From Montifringilla adamsi (Eukaryota; Chordata; Aves; Passeriformes; Passeridae), in contig JAGGNK010010892.1 of NCBI GenBank assembly GCA_017590115.1, positions 4,454,813 to 4,518,812 of the forward strand: a stretch of DNA of 64,000 nt, given 5' to 3'. A program made the translations under genes and the position numbers. Below, piece after piece: positions 33,310 through 45,723 of the stretch (position 1 is its first letter; each line of letters begins with the position of its first letter). The notes beneath the pieces were generated by a model. It saw only the letters and a program-made list of their open reading frames with translations, had not been told where the DNA came from and did no database searches.

Positions 33310-36300
33310 GTGAGTTACTGAGTTATTTATTTTTGTCTTTCAGCCGCTGAAATGTGTATTTCCACAGTGCAGGAGTGTTCAGGGCATGGCCAGGGGCTTC
33401 CACAGGCTGAAGTGCAGCTAAAAAGCCATTTTTAGGAGCAGTGCTGAAGTGCCCACTGTGCAAAATTGCTGTTGTTGCGTGGGGAAGAGCAAATTTTTAT
33501 GACAACTAATTATTCTTGATAAGCTCATACTCTGCACAGCCCTCAGTGGCCTTTCCCTGACATGGGGTTTTACAGCTTGAGATGGGAGATGGGCTTGTAT
33601 TTGCTTATTGACGTACAAGGAGTGACAGCCAACAGGCTAAACACTATTAACTCCCTGTGCTGCTGGCTTCAAACCCAGCATTTAGGCTTTAAAAGCTTCA
33701 GAAGGAGATTTCTGAAGTGGCCTCACAGAGGAAACCTTGCTGCCCCAAAGCTGTCAGCCACTTTGTCTGCTTCAGGTGGAGAATTCCAGGTTCTGCTTTC
33801 CCTCTGTGGCTGCTGCTGAGTCAGTTACAAAAGCCTGTAATTGCTCCTTGCCTATGGAGGGAACCCCAGGGAACTCTTCCCAGAGCAAGGATGGCTGTTT
33901 ATCAGGCAGAGTGAGATCTGACACGCTGTGTGATGTGTCCTGCACCCAAACAGGCTTTAGCTGGGAGCACTTCTCCTGGAGCCTGGCCACAGCTCCAGCT
34001 GGGTGTCCATGGCCAGCACTGGGAGCAGCTTCATCTGGGGAGAGAGCAGCAGGGAGGGAAAAACCCTTTTAACTGGAAGTTCTGCTGGGATAGAACCTTG
34101 ATTTCCACCCCACACTGAGTCAGGAGTAAGAGCAGAGGATCTTCAGGGATGAAAGCTCTTTTGCTGCTCCCTTTTCTCCTCTTTGGGTGGATCACTGTAG
34201 GATCATGCAGGCAGAAATTCCTCATCTGAAGAGAGGAGGAATGTCAGGAGGGTGACCCCAGCCCTGGGAAGCTGCAGGATAGGGGCTTGGGTTTTGCTGT
34301 TGCTTCAGGCTGTGGGAGGTTCAGGAGTGTGGAAAAGCTTTGTGTCACCTCTTTCTCCTGCCTGCATCCCCCCAGCATCTCAGCCTGCCCCTCCTTTACT
34401 GCACCTGGCTCCAAACATCACCACAGCTCGGGCACCGAGCCTGGCTCGGAGTGGAAGCACGACCCTGACTCAGCGCAGTGCAAACGCTCAGCTCTTAATT
34501 AACAGCAGGGATTAAACCAGCCCGTTTATCTTCCCTGCTAACTCTCCCTCCTCCTTCTCTTTCATGAGCTCGCAGCAGCCTCCCGTCTCTTTACACACGC
34601 TGTCTAAGTGGCTCCATTTCTCCCTCTGTAATTGATTTAATTAAGTCATTTGTTCCTTGTCTGAATGCTTAAATATTAACTTCCTGGCTTTGTCTCCAGC
34701 TGGATACTTCTCTCCCACAACAGTCACCTCCCTGCCCGGGACTCTGGCTGCAGGGACACGATTTCTCTTTGGCTCTGGGAGCCTGTGGCTGGTTTGTGTG
34801 ATGTGGCACGTTCACTCTGGAAGTGTCTGGCTGGAGGAGAGTTTATTTAGCCCCTGTTTGATTTCCTCTGCCAACATCCCTGGTGAAGCTTTTTTTAGAT
34901 TCATGAGGCAATGCAATGGAAAGGGGAAAAGGAAAAGAACAATTTTAAATGCCTTTAATAAGTGAAAACAAGTGCCTGGGCTGTCCTGTAGGTGTTTCCT
35001 GCAGGATGTGGTGCACACATTCCCTGTGACGAAGGCAAGTAGGCATGACCAGGGCTCTCCTGGCACATCTGGAGAGGGGATGGTGTCCAAGCAGCACAGC
35101 CAGCATCACTGGCAAAATCCTGCTGCAGCCTGGGAGTCCAGCCTGCCACATGGCTGCACCAGCCCATCAGCAGGCAGGATTGTGCTCTGGGAAGGGGTGG
35201 AAAAGCTGGAGAAGGGAAGTGTTTCATCAAGGACTCTGCTTTTAGCTTTGTGGACAACAGTGGCTTCATGTCCTCACTGCAGAAAGCAACCTGGGGAAAA
35301 GCAGAGGTGGCACAGCAGGCAAGCAAGAGCCAAATCTGGGTATTTTGGCTAAATTTTGACCGAAGTTTTAGTTAGAGAACAGTTCCCCTCTTCCTGGCTT
35401 GAGAAGGGGTGGATGTGAGGTGGATGTAGGATCTGCTCTGGAGCTGACCCCACACTTGGATCCCCAGAGGTGCAGAGCCAGCCCCAAGGTGTTCCGAAGC
35501 AGTTCTTTACCTCCCTGGAGCTTCTCTTCAGAGAAGCTTTGCAAACCTTATCCCTCCAGTGGGCCCAGCAGGGACCCAGTCCTGGGGTGTTTTGGTTCCC
35601 ACCTTGTGAGAAAGCAGCAGGGAGGGGGTTCCAGGAGAGCTGGTCCATAAACCCAGGGCATTTTGTGATTCCCCCACGTGTGGGCAGCCCCTGACACGTT
35701 CCTGCTGTGCCTGCCCTGTGTCCATCCATCCCCCAGCTCCATCCTGCACACAGGGAGGGCACAGAGCTGGGGTGGCCCCTGTGCCAGGGCCAAAGGGCTG
35801 AGGGAAGCCCAGTGCTGGTGGCTTGTAGCCATGCCAGGCAGGGGAGGGTGGTCCTGTGCCCCCTCCAGAGCCCCAGCCCCTCTCCACAGACACCTCTTGC
35901 ACATTTCTGCTGGCAGCAGCGACGTGCCAGCCCTTTGCCAGGTAGTCCTGGCCAGCACACAGGGGGTTAATCCTCTGCCATTTGTGCTGCTAATGATTAT
36001 ATGCACTGTAATATCAAAGCTGGAGCTATTTATTTGCCATTGAGCAGGTGCTGCTGCTCCCACAAAGCAAATTTGCTTTCTCCTCCTGATGAAACAAGGA
36101 AAATAAAGGTTGCTCACGTCCCATTTCAGATATGGTTTTTTGTTTTTTTTTCCCTGTGCACCAGCTGAAAGACAAACACAGAGAGAGAACCAGAATGCAT
36201 ATTATGCAAGAAACCATATAATCTAGCAGCATCTTTGATTTGGCTGCTGCTGTCACAGACATGCATTTCACAGAGAGGCTTTTTTCTCCCCCCTTTCTTT

Positions 36301-38404
36301 TGTTCTTACTGGTTTATCATTTGTGGCTTTGTCATTTTGTTCCTTCTTCTTCTTCTCTTCTCAGCCTCTTCACAATGAATCTTCATTTTCCCTCTGACAC
36401 ACTTGTATCTAAATTTCCTTATTTCCTGCCTTTTTTTATTTATATCTGTTGCCTGGTGATTTGATCATGCTGTGGAATACAGGATTAGCAATCTCCGTGT
36501 CCTTGGGTACTGCTCAAGGACACCTGTTCGGCAAAGCACCATTTTCTTCCCCATTTTAACCCCTTCCAGGGTGGCTGTAGAATAGGAATAAATAACAATA
36601 CCTTAAATATCCCCAGCGCTGCGTTAGCAGGACGTTGTAATCTTCATTCTTCAACAGCTGGCGTGGCCCTTCCTAAGGAGCTTACACGGGAATCTGAAGA
36701 ATGTGACTCAAGGAAAAAAAAAAAAAATTAATACATCCTCTTTGAACTTTGCAAATAGTTTAGCAGCTGTTCCTGTAGAGATAGCTCCGACTTTGCTGCA
36801 GAGTGAAATGCTAATTCAGCCATTAGCATCCAATGGGTACCTGTCAGAGGAATCCACCGCAGCTCCAGGTCCCAGCTCCAGAATCCCGTGCCTCGGTGGG
36901 AGATTTTCCATTAGCAGATCTCAAGCAGTGTTCCCCAGCAAGGTTTAAAAGGGCTGCCTGATTTGACAGAAATTATAAGAAATTGAGCTCTAAACTGGAG
37001 CAAGCTCTGCTAATTCCCTAGGAGGATCTTCCCCTGGCACGGACAGCCCAGTGCCAGCCTGTGCCACCCACAGCCCCTCCTCTGCTTCCACAGGGCCACC
37101 ATGGCCAGACCTGCTCAAGAGCAGGTGACAGCAGCCCTGGTGGCTGCCCTCCTTCAGGGGGATTTCCTGGGGGTGGTAAGCCTGGAGCCTCTCCAGAGAA
37201 GTCTCTGGATTCACTCTCCTCTGCCAATTTCTGTTCTTCCCTCTCCGAGCACCTCCCTGTTCCCTGCAGTATTTTGGTGAAGAGGAGGTTGGATTGGAGC
37301 CAAGCAATGGTGGAGACAACAGAGGTCAATGCCAAGGTGGCAGCTGCAGGAGTCTCTGGAACCAGCTTCTTTTTGTCAGCAAGTCCAGCCACAAAGCCAA
37401 AGCCCTGGGCAGGTGTTTCCATAGGCTCTGGGAGCTGAGAGCAGAGGAACCAAGGAGCTCCCAAGCAATCTGCTGGGTGATCCCCAGGCTAACCCGGAGC
37501 TTCCCAGCAGAGATTGGGCAAACCCAGCATTTTTAGTTGAGTTTGGAACACAAAGGTACCAGAGATGAGTTCTGGCTTGTGCTTCACCAGGACCAGTGCA
37601 GTAATGCTGAGTGACTCCATGGCCAAACACAAAATGGGATTTTCTGACACAAATGTACAGCCTGGAGAACAACACAGCTCCAGGGATCAAGTCACACTCC
37701 AGGAGTAAATTACCCAGCAGAAGAATTGCCTGCGCAGCAGAAAGCAATAGATCACCCATTTAATCAGATCCATCTGCTCACTGAACCTGATCCATCAGCT
37801 GCTGGCAGGACACTGCAGGGCCTGTGGTGGGACAGGGGCATCGTGGGCCAGCTGTAAAGCTGTTTTATGGAAGAGCCACCAGAGGGGAGATATCCCATGG
37901 GAACAGCCATGCTACAAACTGCCCAGTTCCAGCTTTGTCAGCACCAGAGCTACAGCAGGATGCACTTTCCTCCTGCAGCCCCAAAGCCCTGGCAGGGAGG
38001 GCTGGAAGGGTCCAGGCAGTTGCTCTGGCCTGGAAGGAGGTTTCAGCATCTTCTGGGTGTCAAGGAAAGCCATGCACCAGAGAGGGATCAAAGCACCAAC
38101 CCCAAACAAATCTTTAAGAGAGGTCTGGTGGAGAGCAGGATAACGATGGGGAGGATGGGAAAGGTCAGATCTGCTTTTAACAGCTCCACGAGTGTTACTG
38201 TCCTTCTTGGCGAGCAAGATCAGAGGTTTGGAAGGTGAATGGTGTGTGGTTTTCATTGGAGGTTCGGGTTTGGATTTGTCACCCTTCCCTTTGGAATCTT
38301 CAGTGGATTGTCCTGGGAATAAGCTTGTGCCCTCACATGGAGCGAGGATGACTTCCACCCTATTGTATTTGTGGGGTGTCCTGAAGAAGGCAGTAATGAT
38401 GAAT

Positions 38405-38441
38405 TCTCTGGGCAAAGGGATTTTTCAGAGAATGTGAATGC
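38405..38441 (-). mobile_element. LTR end fragment (TGTGGCA family)
   Basis: Reads 'ggatttttcagagaatgtg' followed by 'aatgccaca', matching the right end of the fuller copy at 49653-50041 almost base for base. Only the terminal part is recognisable, so this is a truncated remnant. Confidence 0.65.
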
Positions 38442-39048
38442 CACACCACCCCATGAAGTCGAGGCAGTGGAGAGCAGGAACCTCTCAGGGTGCTTTAACC
38501 AATGGCAATTCCTGCTTCATTGCAGGCTCTTCCATTCTTTCTCCAAAGGAATTGCTTCCCAGCACTGTGTCTCCACCAGGATAAAGCAGGAGCTGTCCTA
38601 AAACCATGCACATAGTTCCCACAGGCAGGGTCTTCCCTGGAGGTATCCTCAGGGTTGTTGACCTCAAGACTTACAATCCAGACCACAGCTTTTGTTCTGG
38701 AAGTTTAGCTTGGGCTAGTTGGTTTTAGTGGTGGGAGGGACAGAATAAGTCTGGCTCAAGAAGGGAATACAGAGGGGGATGCACAGAGGAAAGGAGGATC
38801 TGGGAAGGAATAAGGACAATCTGTCCATATTCCCTATTTACCTTTCCAGTGGCTGTGGTAAGGATGTGTGGAGAGAAAGGGGAATGTGGCAGGGAGGACA
38901 CGCTTTGAGACATCTTGTGCATAAGCCATAAATTATAGTGATCTCAAGACATATCTCACAGGAAAGTGTACAATAGTTACAAGAAAAACCCTGCAGACTT
39001 ACAAGCAGAATAAAAACCAAATTTACACGTGTGGGAGAAGAAAAAACC

Positions 39049-39330
39049 AGTCATGGAATCATAGAAAGAAGGGCAAGGAGAGACTTAAGAGGTCAACCAG
39101 ACCATACTGATGCCTGAAGTCAGGATCATCTCTACTTAAGCCATTCCTGATGGATGTGTTCCTAATCTGTTCTTAAACCCTCAGTGGTGGAGATTACACA
39201 TCTCCCCAGGCAATGTCTTCCCGTGCTTAATTATCCTTACTGCTCCCAAGGCTTCCCAGTGCTTACCCAACATTTCCCTTGGTGCAATTTAAGCCTATTT
39301 TCCCTTTTTTCCTACATGCAAAGGATCACC
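39049..39330 (-). repeat. Older CR1-like LINE 3' fragment
   Basis: Opens 'catggaatcatagaaagaa' and then 'gagacttaagaggtcaacc', with 'ctctacttaagccattcct' further on. It is a diverged antisense CR1-type tail, older-looking than the other copies. Confidence 0.7.
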
Positions 39331-39649
39331 CCATGCCTCCTTTGCTATATTGTGGTGGCTCCTCTTGGTCTTCCCCCCCAGCTTTCCTCCTGGAGACCTT
39401 TCCTGCACTTCCCATCTCTCCTCTCCTGAGGTTCTACCTTTTTTATGAAGCAAAACGCCCCAAACTCCACCTGGGATTGCAGCACAGACCCTCCCACTTG
39501 AGGTCAGTGCACCCCTCGATTTTTTGGGGGAGAGTTTGAGCTCTTCCCCTCATTCCCAGGCCTGGGAAGCAGGATTCCTGCTGGAGCAGGAGGGCTGGGA
39601 TGCAGAGGTTACGGAGAACAGCTCCGGCTGTCACTCAGTGCCTGCGCGA

Positions 39650-40080
39650 CACGGAGCCGCTCGTGGGCGTCAGCAGGGTTTGCAATAATTGTCTTCTCTA
39701 ATTAACTTGTTATCAAACAAGAACATTTCATTATGGTACAATTACTGGCTGCTTTGCTGAGACACAGAGGTGTCAGGATTACGATCCCGACATATGCTTC
39801 TTACAGCTCTGATTTTTTTGTTTTCATAATCACTAACCATTTTTATTTCCTACCCCCCCTTCCCTCCAACCCACCCACTCACTTAATGACTAATGAATCC
39901 TCCTGCTAATGAATAAGGAAAATAAATCAGTGGGCATGGCAGGTTAGGAAGAAAAACATGCAAAATGTTTTGAGGATCCTTAAATCTGATAAATTACTTC
40001 AAAATTAAAATCCCTGGGAGAAAATGGGATTTAATTAGAAAGTACGTGGTTTTGTCAATGTTTAAATTAAAATTTTAAAG
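39650..40080. promoter_or_regulatory. Candidate intronic conserved non-coding element
   Basis: A CpG-containing lead (gcctgcgcgacacggagc and following bases) passes into an AT-rich, repeat-free block with TAATTA, ATTACTGG and several AATAA/ATTA cores. It sits inside the large TOX2 intron. The appearance suggests an enhancer; conservation is untested. Confidence 0.28.
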
Positions 40081-40261
40081 GTTATAAATGCTGCACTAGA
40101 GCTGCCTTTACACAGAGGATTTGTGAGGAGCTTTGTTCAGATCCCACGTCAGCGTGGTGATTCCCTGGGGACAGGCAGGTCAGTGTCCCTGATGGAGCCC
40201 TGTGTGGGTGCAAGGCAGGACTGCAAAATTCCCAACAGGAGACCCTTCGGGATGGTTCCTT

Positions 40262-40442
40262 ACAATGAGGGTGGTGGCACAGGTCACCCAGAGAAGCTGT
40301 GGCTGCCCCTGGATCCCTGGAAGTGTCCAAGGCCAGGCTGGACAGGGCTTGGAGCAGCCTGGGATGGTGGAAGGTGTCCCTGCCATGGCAGGGGCGGATC
40401 AAAACAGTGCCTTCAACCCAAACCATTCTGGAATTCTATGAT
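40262..40442 (+). repeat. CR1 LINE 3' end fragment
   Basis: Complete sense tail: 'ctggatccctggaagtgtc', 'gacagggcttggagcagcc', 'gaaggtgtccctgccatgg' and the terminal 'attctggaattctatgatt'. Confidence 0.94.
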
Positions 40443-40922
40443 TAAAACCCAGATAATCCACTGGGAATCTTCCAGAACTTCGAGCTCACCAGCGAAACAT
40501 CGGCGAGCACAGTCCCTGAGCTCACCCCACCGCCCTTCCTGGCAGCCCTGGCCCAGGGAGCACAGAGGCTCCTGCTGAGCAATCCCCCCTCCCTTCAGCA
40601 GAATGAGCCGCTGGCTGCCCCTGCCCAGCCCTGCACCAGACCCCAGCCAGCAGCACATCCCAACACCAGATCTCGAAAAGAGACAAGAACAGATGAAGAG
40701 TGGCAGGAAAAAAAAGCGTTTAGCAGAAAAAGCAAGTGATGGGGATGAAGATAGGCACAGACTTTATTGGTTATTTATTTATTTGCATTTAGTTTTAGGA
40801 AGTCTCATTTACCTGTCCTCTCACTGTCCAGAAATTGCAGGGTTTGCTCCAGGCAAGTCTTGCCAATAATTGAATTTATCTCTGCATAGCTCTGAATACT
40901 CTGTTTTCCCACTATACCAGGG

Positions 40923-40943
40923 AAAAAAAAAAAAAAAAAAAAA
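40923..40943. repeat. A-run of about 21 bases
   Basis: An uninterrupted A tract. No retrocopy body could be recognised to its left, so it is recorded as simple sequence. Confidence 0.9.
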
Positions 40944-41155
40944 GAAAAGGTAAAATCACTCTTATATTTTGCTGTTATAGAGGAAAAATAATTTAAAATG
41001 TTCTCCATAGAGCAGCATCCAGCTGTGGCCACTCTTAAACACTGAGATACAGGAATTTCTATTTCATTGCTGTGAAGGTATCAGGTACCACATTTAAGAG
41101 CATCCACCAGCTCTGCTGCTGAACACAATAAATTCTGTGGTGCTGTGATGGGCAC

Positions 41156-41258
41156 AAAACTGTTCCAGTGGAAGGTGTCCCTGCCCATGGCAGGGGGATG
41201 GAACTGGAGGAGCTTTAAGGTCCCTTCCAACCCAAACCACTCTTTGATTCTATAATAA
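41156..41258 (+). repeat. CR1 LINE 3' end fragment
   Basis: Short sense-strand tail: 'gaaggtgtccctgcccatg', 'gagctttaaggtcccttcc', then 'cactctttgattctata'. Confidence 0.92.
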
Positions 41259-41683
41259 AAGATGTGGAGATTGTAGAGAAAGGTAATAGCTTTTATTAAG
41301 GGAACTGATACTGTTTGAAGAAATAGTTACTTTTCACAGGCAAACTCTTCTTCAGGCTGACATTTTGAAAAGTAATTTTGTTCTGAATGGAGCAAATGTA
41401 ATATTTCCTGAATGCCATAAAGCCAAAGACAAACGTAGAGAAATGCTCCATTTCAGAAAATTGCCGTCTGAGACCTCCAGTGTGTCGAGTCAAAACGTTT
41501 CATTACAGGACTCGCTGTGATTTAGCAATGAAAATAAGGCTTTCAATCCATTTTTAATAGAATTTATCTGTACTGATTTTAAACTCACATTCACTTCAAC
41601 TGCTGGAAGGTTACTCTCCCTTCAGAGGTCACTGTTGGGAGGGAGTCTGCCATGGCCATGGGAATTTGCAGGGGAAATAAGCG

Positions 41684-41950
41684 AAATCATAGAATTTTGG
41701 GATTGTTTTGGTTGGAAAATACCTTCAGGATCATCCTGTCCAACTGTCAGCCCAGCACTGCCATGGCCACCACGTCCCCAGGTGCCACACCCACAGGTCT
41801 TTCATACACCTCCAGGAATGGTGGCTCCACCACTTCCCTGGGCAACCTGCTCCAGGGCTGGGCAACCCTTTCCATGAAGAAATTTTTCCCAATATCCAAC
41901 CCAAATCATCCTGGACAGAGCATGTGCCCACCAGGCTTCAGGGTTTCAAC
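41684..41950 (-). repeat. CR1 LINE 3' end fragment
   Basis: Antisense tail starting 'aatcatagaattttgggat', with 'ccttcaggatcatcctgtc' and 'tgaagaaatttttcccaat'. The motif order is similar to the copy at 9488 rather than to the common copies. Confidence 0.9.
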
Positions 41951-42572
41951 TGAAAGCTGTTGTTGGTTTAAAAGCTGAATTAAACACATGCAAATCCGTT
42001 CTAATTGAAATCAACTTTCAGTGCATCACTTGAGGAAGGCTTTGGGTTTCCAGTGGAGAACAGGGTTGGTGGGTATTTTCCCTGGGAGTTCCTGCCTTTA
42101 TCCTGAAATTTTTATTCCGTTTTAAAATACTCCTCTGTGTAATCCCATGGGGACTCACTGCTGGAGACAGGCTGGATCTCACCATTATTTATTGGAGGTC
42201 TTCACCTCCATGTGCAGAACCAGGATCCAGGCAGGAAGGGGACCAGCACTGACATGATCATGAAGCGTCTCTCATTATGGGGAAAAATGGAAAAATAAAC
42301 CATAATTCCCTCTTCCAAATATTTTATTTTTGTCTTAGGGAAGTGAACTCTCCTGGTACTTGATGCCTCCCTGCAAGCTCCAGCTCACCAAGTCATAACA
42401 TGAGGCAAAAATCTCAGGTTTTGTAAGATCAGAAAGCAGTTCCCAGCTGTCCAGACTGCAGGTTTTGAGCTCTAAAGGATTAATATTGGTAAAACTAAGA
42501 CAAAAAAAAGGGATAATTTAGGAATTCTGACTGTCTCATGTGTTTTTGGTCATCATCAAAGAATGGTCATCA

Positions 42573-42617
42573 TCACAGAATCATAGAATTGATTGAGTTG
42601 GAAGGGACTTTAAAGAT
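42573..42617 (-). repeat. Very short CR1 tail
   Basis: Only the terminal 45 bases are present: 'cacagaatcatagaattga' followed by 'gttggaagggactttaaag'. An extreme 5' truncation. Confidence 0.85.
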
Positions 42618-42993
42618 AGTCCTGTATTTGAGGATTTGGGCTTTTGTCTTGCTCTTCCAAGAGCCTGGATCACTCTTTACTCTGCTTCCTGTTGGGAAGG
42701 GATTTCACTGTGTTCACCTTATAAAATCAGACTGTATCTCTTACAAATACCTGTCTAAACACACAGACCACTCTGACCAGAGGTCCCAGCACAGGATAGA
42801 TCAAAACTCCCAGCATGGTCCGATCCAGGGGCTTCATTTTCTTGGTTTGGTGTAAATTCCCCTGCAGCAGAACTGAGTTTTTCATGCACGCAGCCCCACT
42901 GAAGGGGGTTCCCACTGTGCAGATGGGGTGCAGCCAAGCCCAGCAGCCCCCTGTTCCCTCTCCTAATGATTTTCCATCCCTTGGTCCTTTCAG

Positions 42994-43074
42994 GCGTACA
43001 AGAGGAAAACAGAAGCTGCCAAGAAGGAGTACCTGAAAGCCCTGGCTGCGTACCGGGCCAGCCTCGTCTCCAAG
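42994..43074 (+). CDS. TOX2: TOX2, window exon 3 (end of HMG box)
   Basis: An 81-base exon (27 codons, residues 157-183), acceptor 'ggtcctttcag', donor 'aag|gtacag'. It encodes [20 protein letters not shown] and then RASLVSK, the third helix and end of the HMG box. The sequence is identical to the mammalian TOX2 segment as I recall it. The exon is a whole number of codons with codon-boundary ends, so skipping it would keep the frame but remove the last helix. Confidence 0.97.
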
Positions 43075-45315
43075 GTACAGCCATGCTCACAGACAGGTTA
43101 CAACTCACAGGAGCCTCCAGGGGGGAGCACATTTATCAGAAATGCTGTGTAATTGTGGTATCAGAGCTGATACCAGCATTAGCACCTTCCCAAAGGGCTG
43201 AAAGAGGGGCTCTGTGGCACGGTAAGGGCAGGAGCTGGGCTGTCATCTGCCTTTTGAGCCCTGCAGTGAGACCCCACTTTGGATGGGTTCAGCACAGGGG
43301 GGTTTCATCAGTGTCCCTGTGTGGGGTGAAGGGGTCCCTGCTGCTTGTCCCCACTGTTCCTTGCCTGCTTTTGGGGTGTGAGTGCAGCAAAGGGGTCAGG
43401 AGGACAAGGTGGCACCAGGGACTGGCCCAGGGAAGGTGACACCCAGCACTGGGCTCACTGGTGCCAGCACCCTGCTGCACCCTGCTCCATGCACTTTGGC
43501 TGTCCCACCTGCTCAGGACCCCAGGTGTGGCTTCTCCTGTGCACGCTCAGCCTAGACCAGAATTTTAGAGAGTTTTAGGGAGTTTTTGGGAGTTTCATGG
43601 AGTTTATAAACCCCATAGTTATGGGTTGATGAGACGTGGGCACTTGGGTGCTTACCACACTGCAGCCAGGCCAACCCCAGAGAGCCCATTCCAGTGCCTA
43701 ACAGTGAAATGTCAGGGCATTTCAGGCTCAGACAGGAGCTCCCAGTGCTGCAAGACCACCCTGGGGAGCAGTGCTGGGCCCAGTCTCCTAGATGTGGATG
43801 CCCATCCCAAGGGACCTCACAGCTTGCCCTCCTCCACTCCAGAGAGGGGACACAGCATTTGCTGCCTGGGAGTTTGGGGGGGCTCCTGTGGAGCTCAAAA
43901 TCTTCCTGGCTCAGGGGTAAGGCTGCCCTTAGGTAGTGAGTGGGTACTACACCACATCCTCAGAGCCTAATTATCACATTCAGCTGCCTTGGGAAATGAA
44001 GTGATTTCCCAAAGCACCCGTCACCTGCAGCATCCGTGTGGTGATGGTGAGCTGGAAAGGCTCAGAGCCTCTGTGCAGACCAGGAGCTGCCAACTTCTGA
44101 ACAGAACAGCAGCAAGGACAGAAAAAGGGGATGGGAAGGGCTTGTTGAAGATTTAAAACTCTTGTTGGTTCCTCTGGAACCTCTGAGGGTCTTGTCTTGA
44201 ATGTGCCTCTCAGCAGTGTGGGCCAGGAGTCGTAGAAGGTGTGGAAGTCATGGAGGCATGTGGTCTATAGCTTTGGTTTTTTCACAATTTCTCCAATTGC
44301 TCTTCTGCAAAACTTTGTTTTGAGCAAAGCAGCACAGTGTGGTCCTGACTTCTGAGTGAGAAAGGATCAGGACTATCATCACAGGGCCCATCACAGGACA
44401 AAACCCTCATTGTCCAGAAAATTTGCCCTTGTCCTTCTCTCCTTCCAGCCAAAATGATGCCATGACTGTCCCATGCATTATAGACCCACCAGGGCTGCTG
44501 GGATGCACAAGATGGAAAGCAGAGGGTTTATAGACCCATCTGTACTCTGCTGGAAGCAGGAGGGGTTTGTCAGCCACCCACAGCAGTGAGCTGCTGGTGG
44601 GCAGTTTGCCTTTGCACTGGTTTGATGCCTTGTGCAGGCTGACCTAGAGCAGAGACTGGACAGAGCTAAAGAATAAAGCAGGGATTTATTAAAAGGCCTC
44701 AATGGATCCACCTTGGGCAGCACAAGAGCCCAGCCAGGGCTGCACCCAGGGTGAACCAAAATGGTCCCAAAATGCACAATGGGTCACGGGGTCTCTCCCT
44801 GTGATCAGTTCTGCTCCATTTGCAGATTGCAGTTCATTGTCCCATTCCAGCTGCAGCCCATGCAGTCCCATCCTGCTTGTTTTTCTCTCTTCAGCCCATG
44901 GTGTTTGTGCTCTTGGGCCTGAGATTTGGATCATTTGTCCTTGGTCCCCAGCTAGAGAAGGAATTGTTTTGTCTCCCTACTCTGTGCAGAGAGCTCACCA
45001 TCCCCTCATATGAAGTTCAGAATTGCACACTAAAGCAGCACAGAATGTGAAAAATATAAAAACTAAAACCTGAAGCATCAGATTCATTTCCCCTGATGCT
45101 CCAGGCTCTGCCAAAGGCACAGCTGAGTTACTGGACTTTAGTTTTCCAGCTATGGATGCTGCACCCAGGCTGTGGGCACCCAGCTGCTGCAGGGCTGGCA
45201 GGTGGGAGAGCAGCAGGATCCATGGGGAGCTCATCTGCACTGATGGATATCTCGGGATGCATATTGATGTTTCCTCTTTCCCTTCCTCACCACCTCCCAC
45301 TCTGTTTCCCCACAG
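43075..45315 (+). other. TOX2 intron between window exons 3 and 4
   Basis: 2241 bases with a gtacag donor and a 'gtttccccacag' acceptor. Its right part holds solo LTR copy 2 (44623-45080), which ends only about 235 bases before the next exon. The rest has no recognised element. Confidence 0.9.
44623..45080 (-). mobile_element. Solo endogenous retrovirus LTR, copy 2
   Basis: A 458-base element, the reverse-complement counterpart of the LTR at 5596-6056 and clearly over 85 per cent alike by eye. Its ends are TGATGCCT...AAGCATCA. The flanks ggtt and gatt fit a four-base target duplication with one change. The poly(A) signal reads on the minus strand (tttatt near 44687). It is a solo LTR with no viral genes. 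An 81- to 103-codon frame seen on either strand in both copies is simply the LTR sequence. Confidence 0.85.
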
Positions 45316-45723
45316 AGCTCTGCCGACCAGGGGGAGACGAAAAGCACCCAGAGCAACCCTCCCTCCAAGATGATCCCCCCCAAGCAGCCCATGTACCCCA
45401 TGCCTCCGCAGGCATCCTCTCCCTACCCCGGCCTGGGCTCCTTCCTGTCCCCGTCGGAGCTGCAGAGCTACCGTGGCCACCCCCACGCGGGGCTGTCCCG
45501 GACCCTGCCCTCCAAGCCCCTGCTGCCCAGCATCAGTGCCTCCCCCCCGCCCTCCTTCCAGATCAGCCCCCCGCTCCACCAGCAGCTGTCCTTGCACCAC
45601 CCGCAGAGCTCGCTGCTGCCCCAGCCCCTCAGCATGCAGCAGGTCCCCCAGCAGCCCCTCCTGTCCCCCCCCATGGCACTACAGGTACAGCCCCCCATGA
45701 ACGCCTCGCCTCCCGGCCAGCAG
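45316..45723 (+). CDS. TOX2: TOX2, window exon 4 (Pro/Gln-rich region)
   Basis: A 408-base exon (136 codons, residues 184-319), acceptor 'ctgtttccccacag', donor 'cag|gtcagt'. It begins SSADQGETKSTQSNPPSKM and continues with PPKQPMYPMP, the block LGSFLSPSELQSY, SISASPPPSFQISPPLHQQ and MALQVQPPMNASPPGQQ. This proline-, serine- and glutamine-rich segment follows the HMG box in TOX proteins and is thought to serve in transactivation. The order matches mammalian TOX2, with a bird-specific glutamine/proline variation near residues 285-300. The sequence is GC-rich and open in other frames on both strands; those frames are shadows. Confidence 0.96.

Larger units (their letters stand above)
33310..42993 (+). 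other. TOX2 intron between window exons 2 and 3
   Basis: The largest complete intron in the window (9684 bases; gtgagt donor, 'ttggtcctttcag' acceptor). It holds CR1 pieces (39049, 40262, 41156, 41684, 42573), a fragment of a TGTGGCA-type LTR (about 38405), an A-run (40923-40943) and an AT-rich repeat-free island (39650-40080). GC-rich parts near 35400-35960 have open frames on both strands that I read as chance. Confidence 0.9.

Noticed and set aside
35349..36117. Open frames of 120-203 codons on both strands in an intron
   Set aside because: Several frames open at once in GC-rich DNA, with no domain, no splice-consistent limits and no similarity I recognise.
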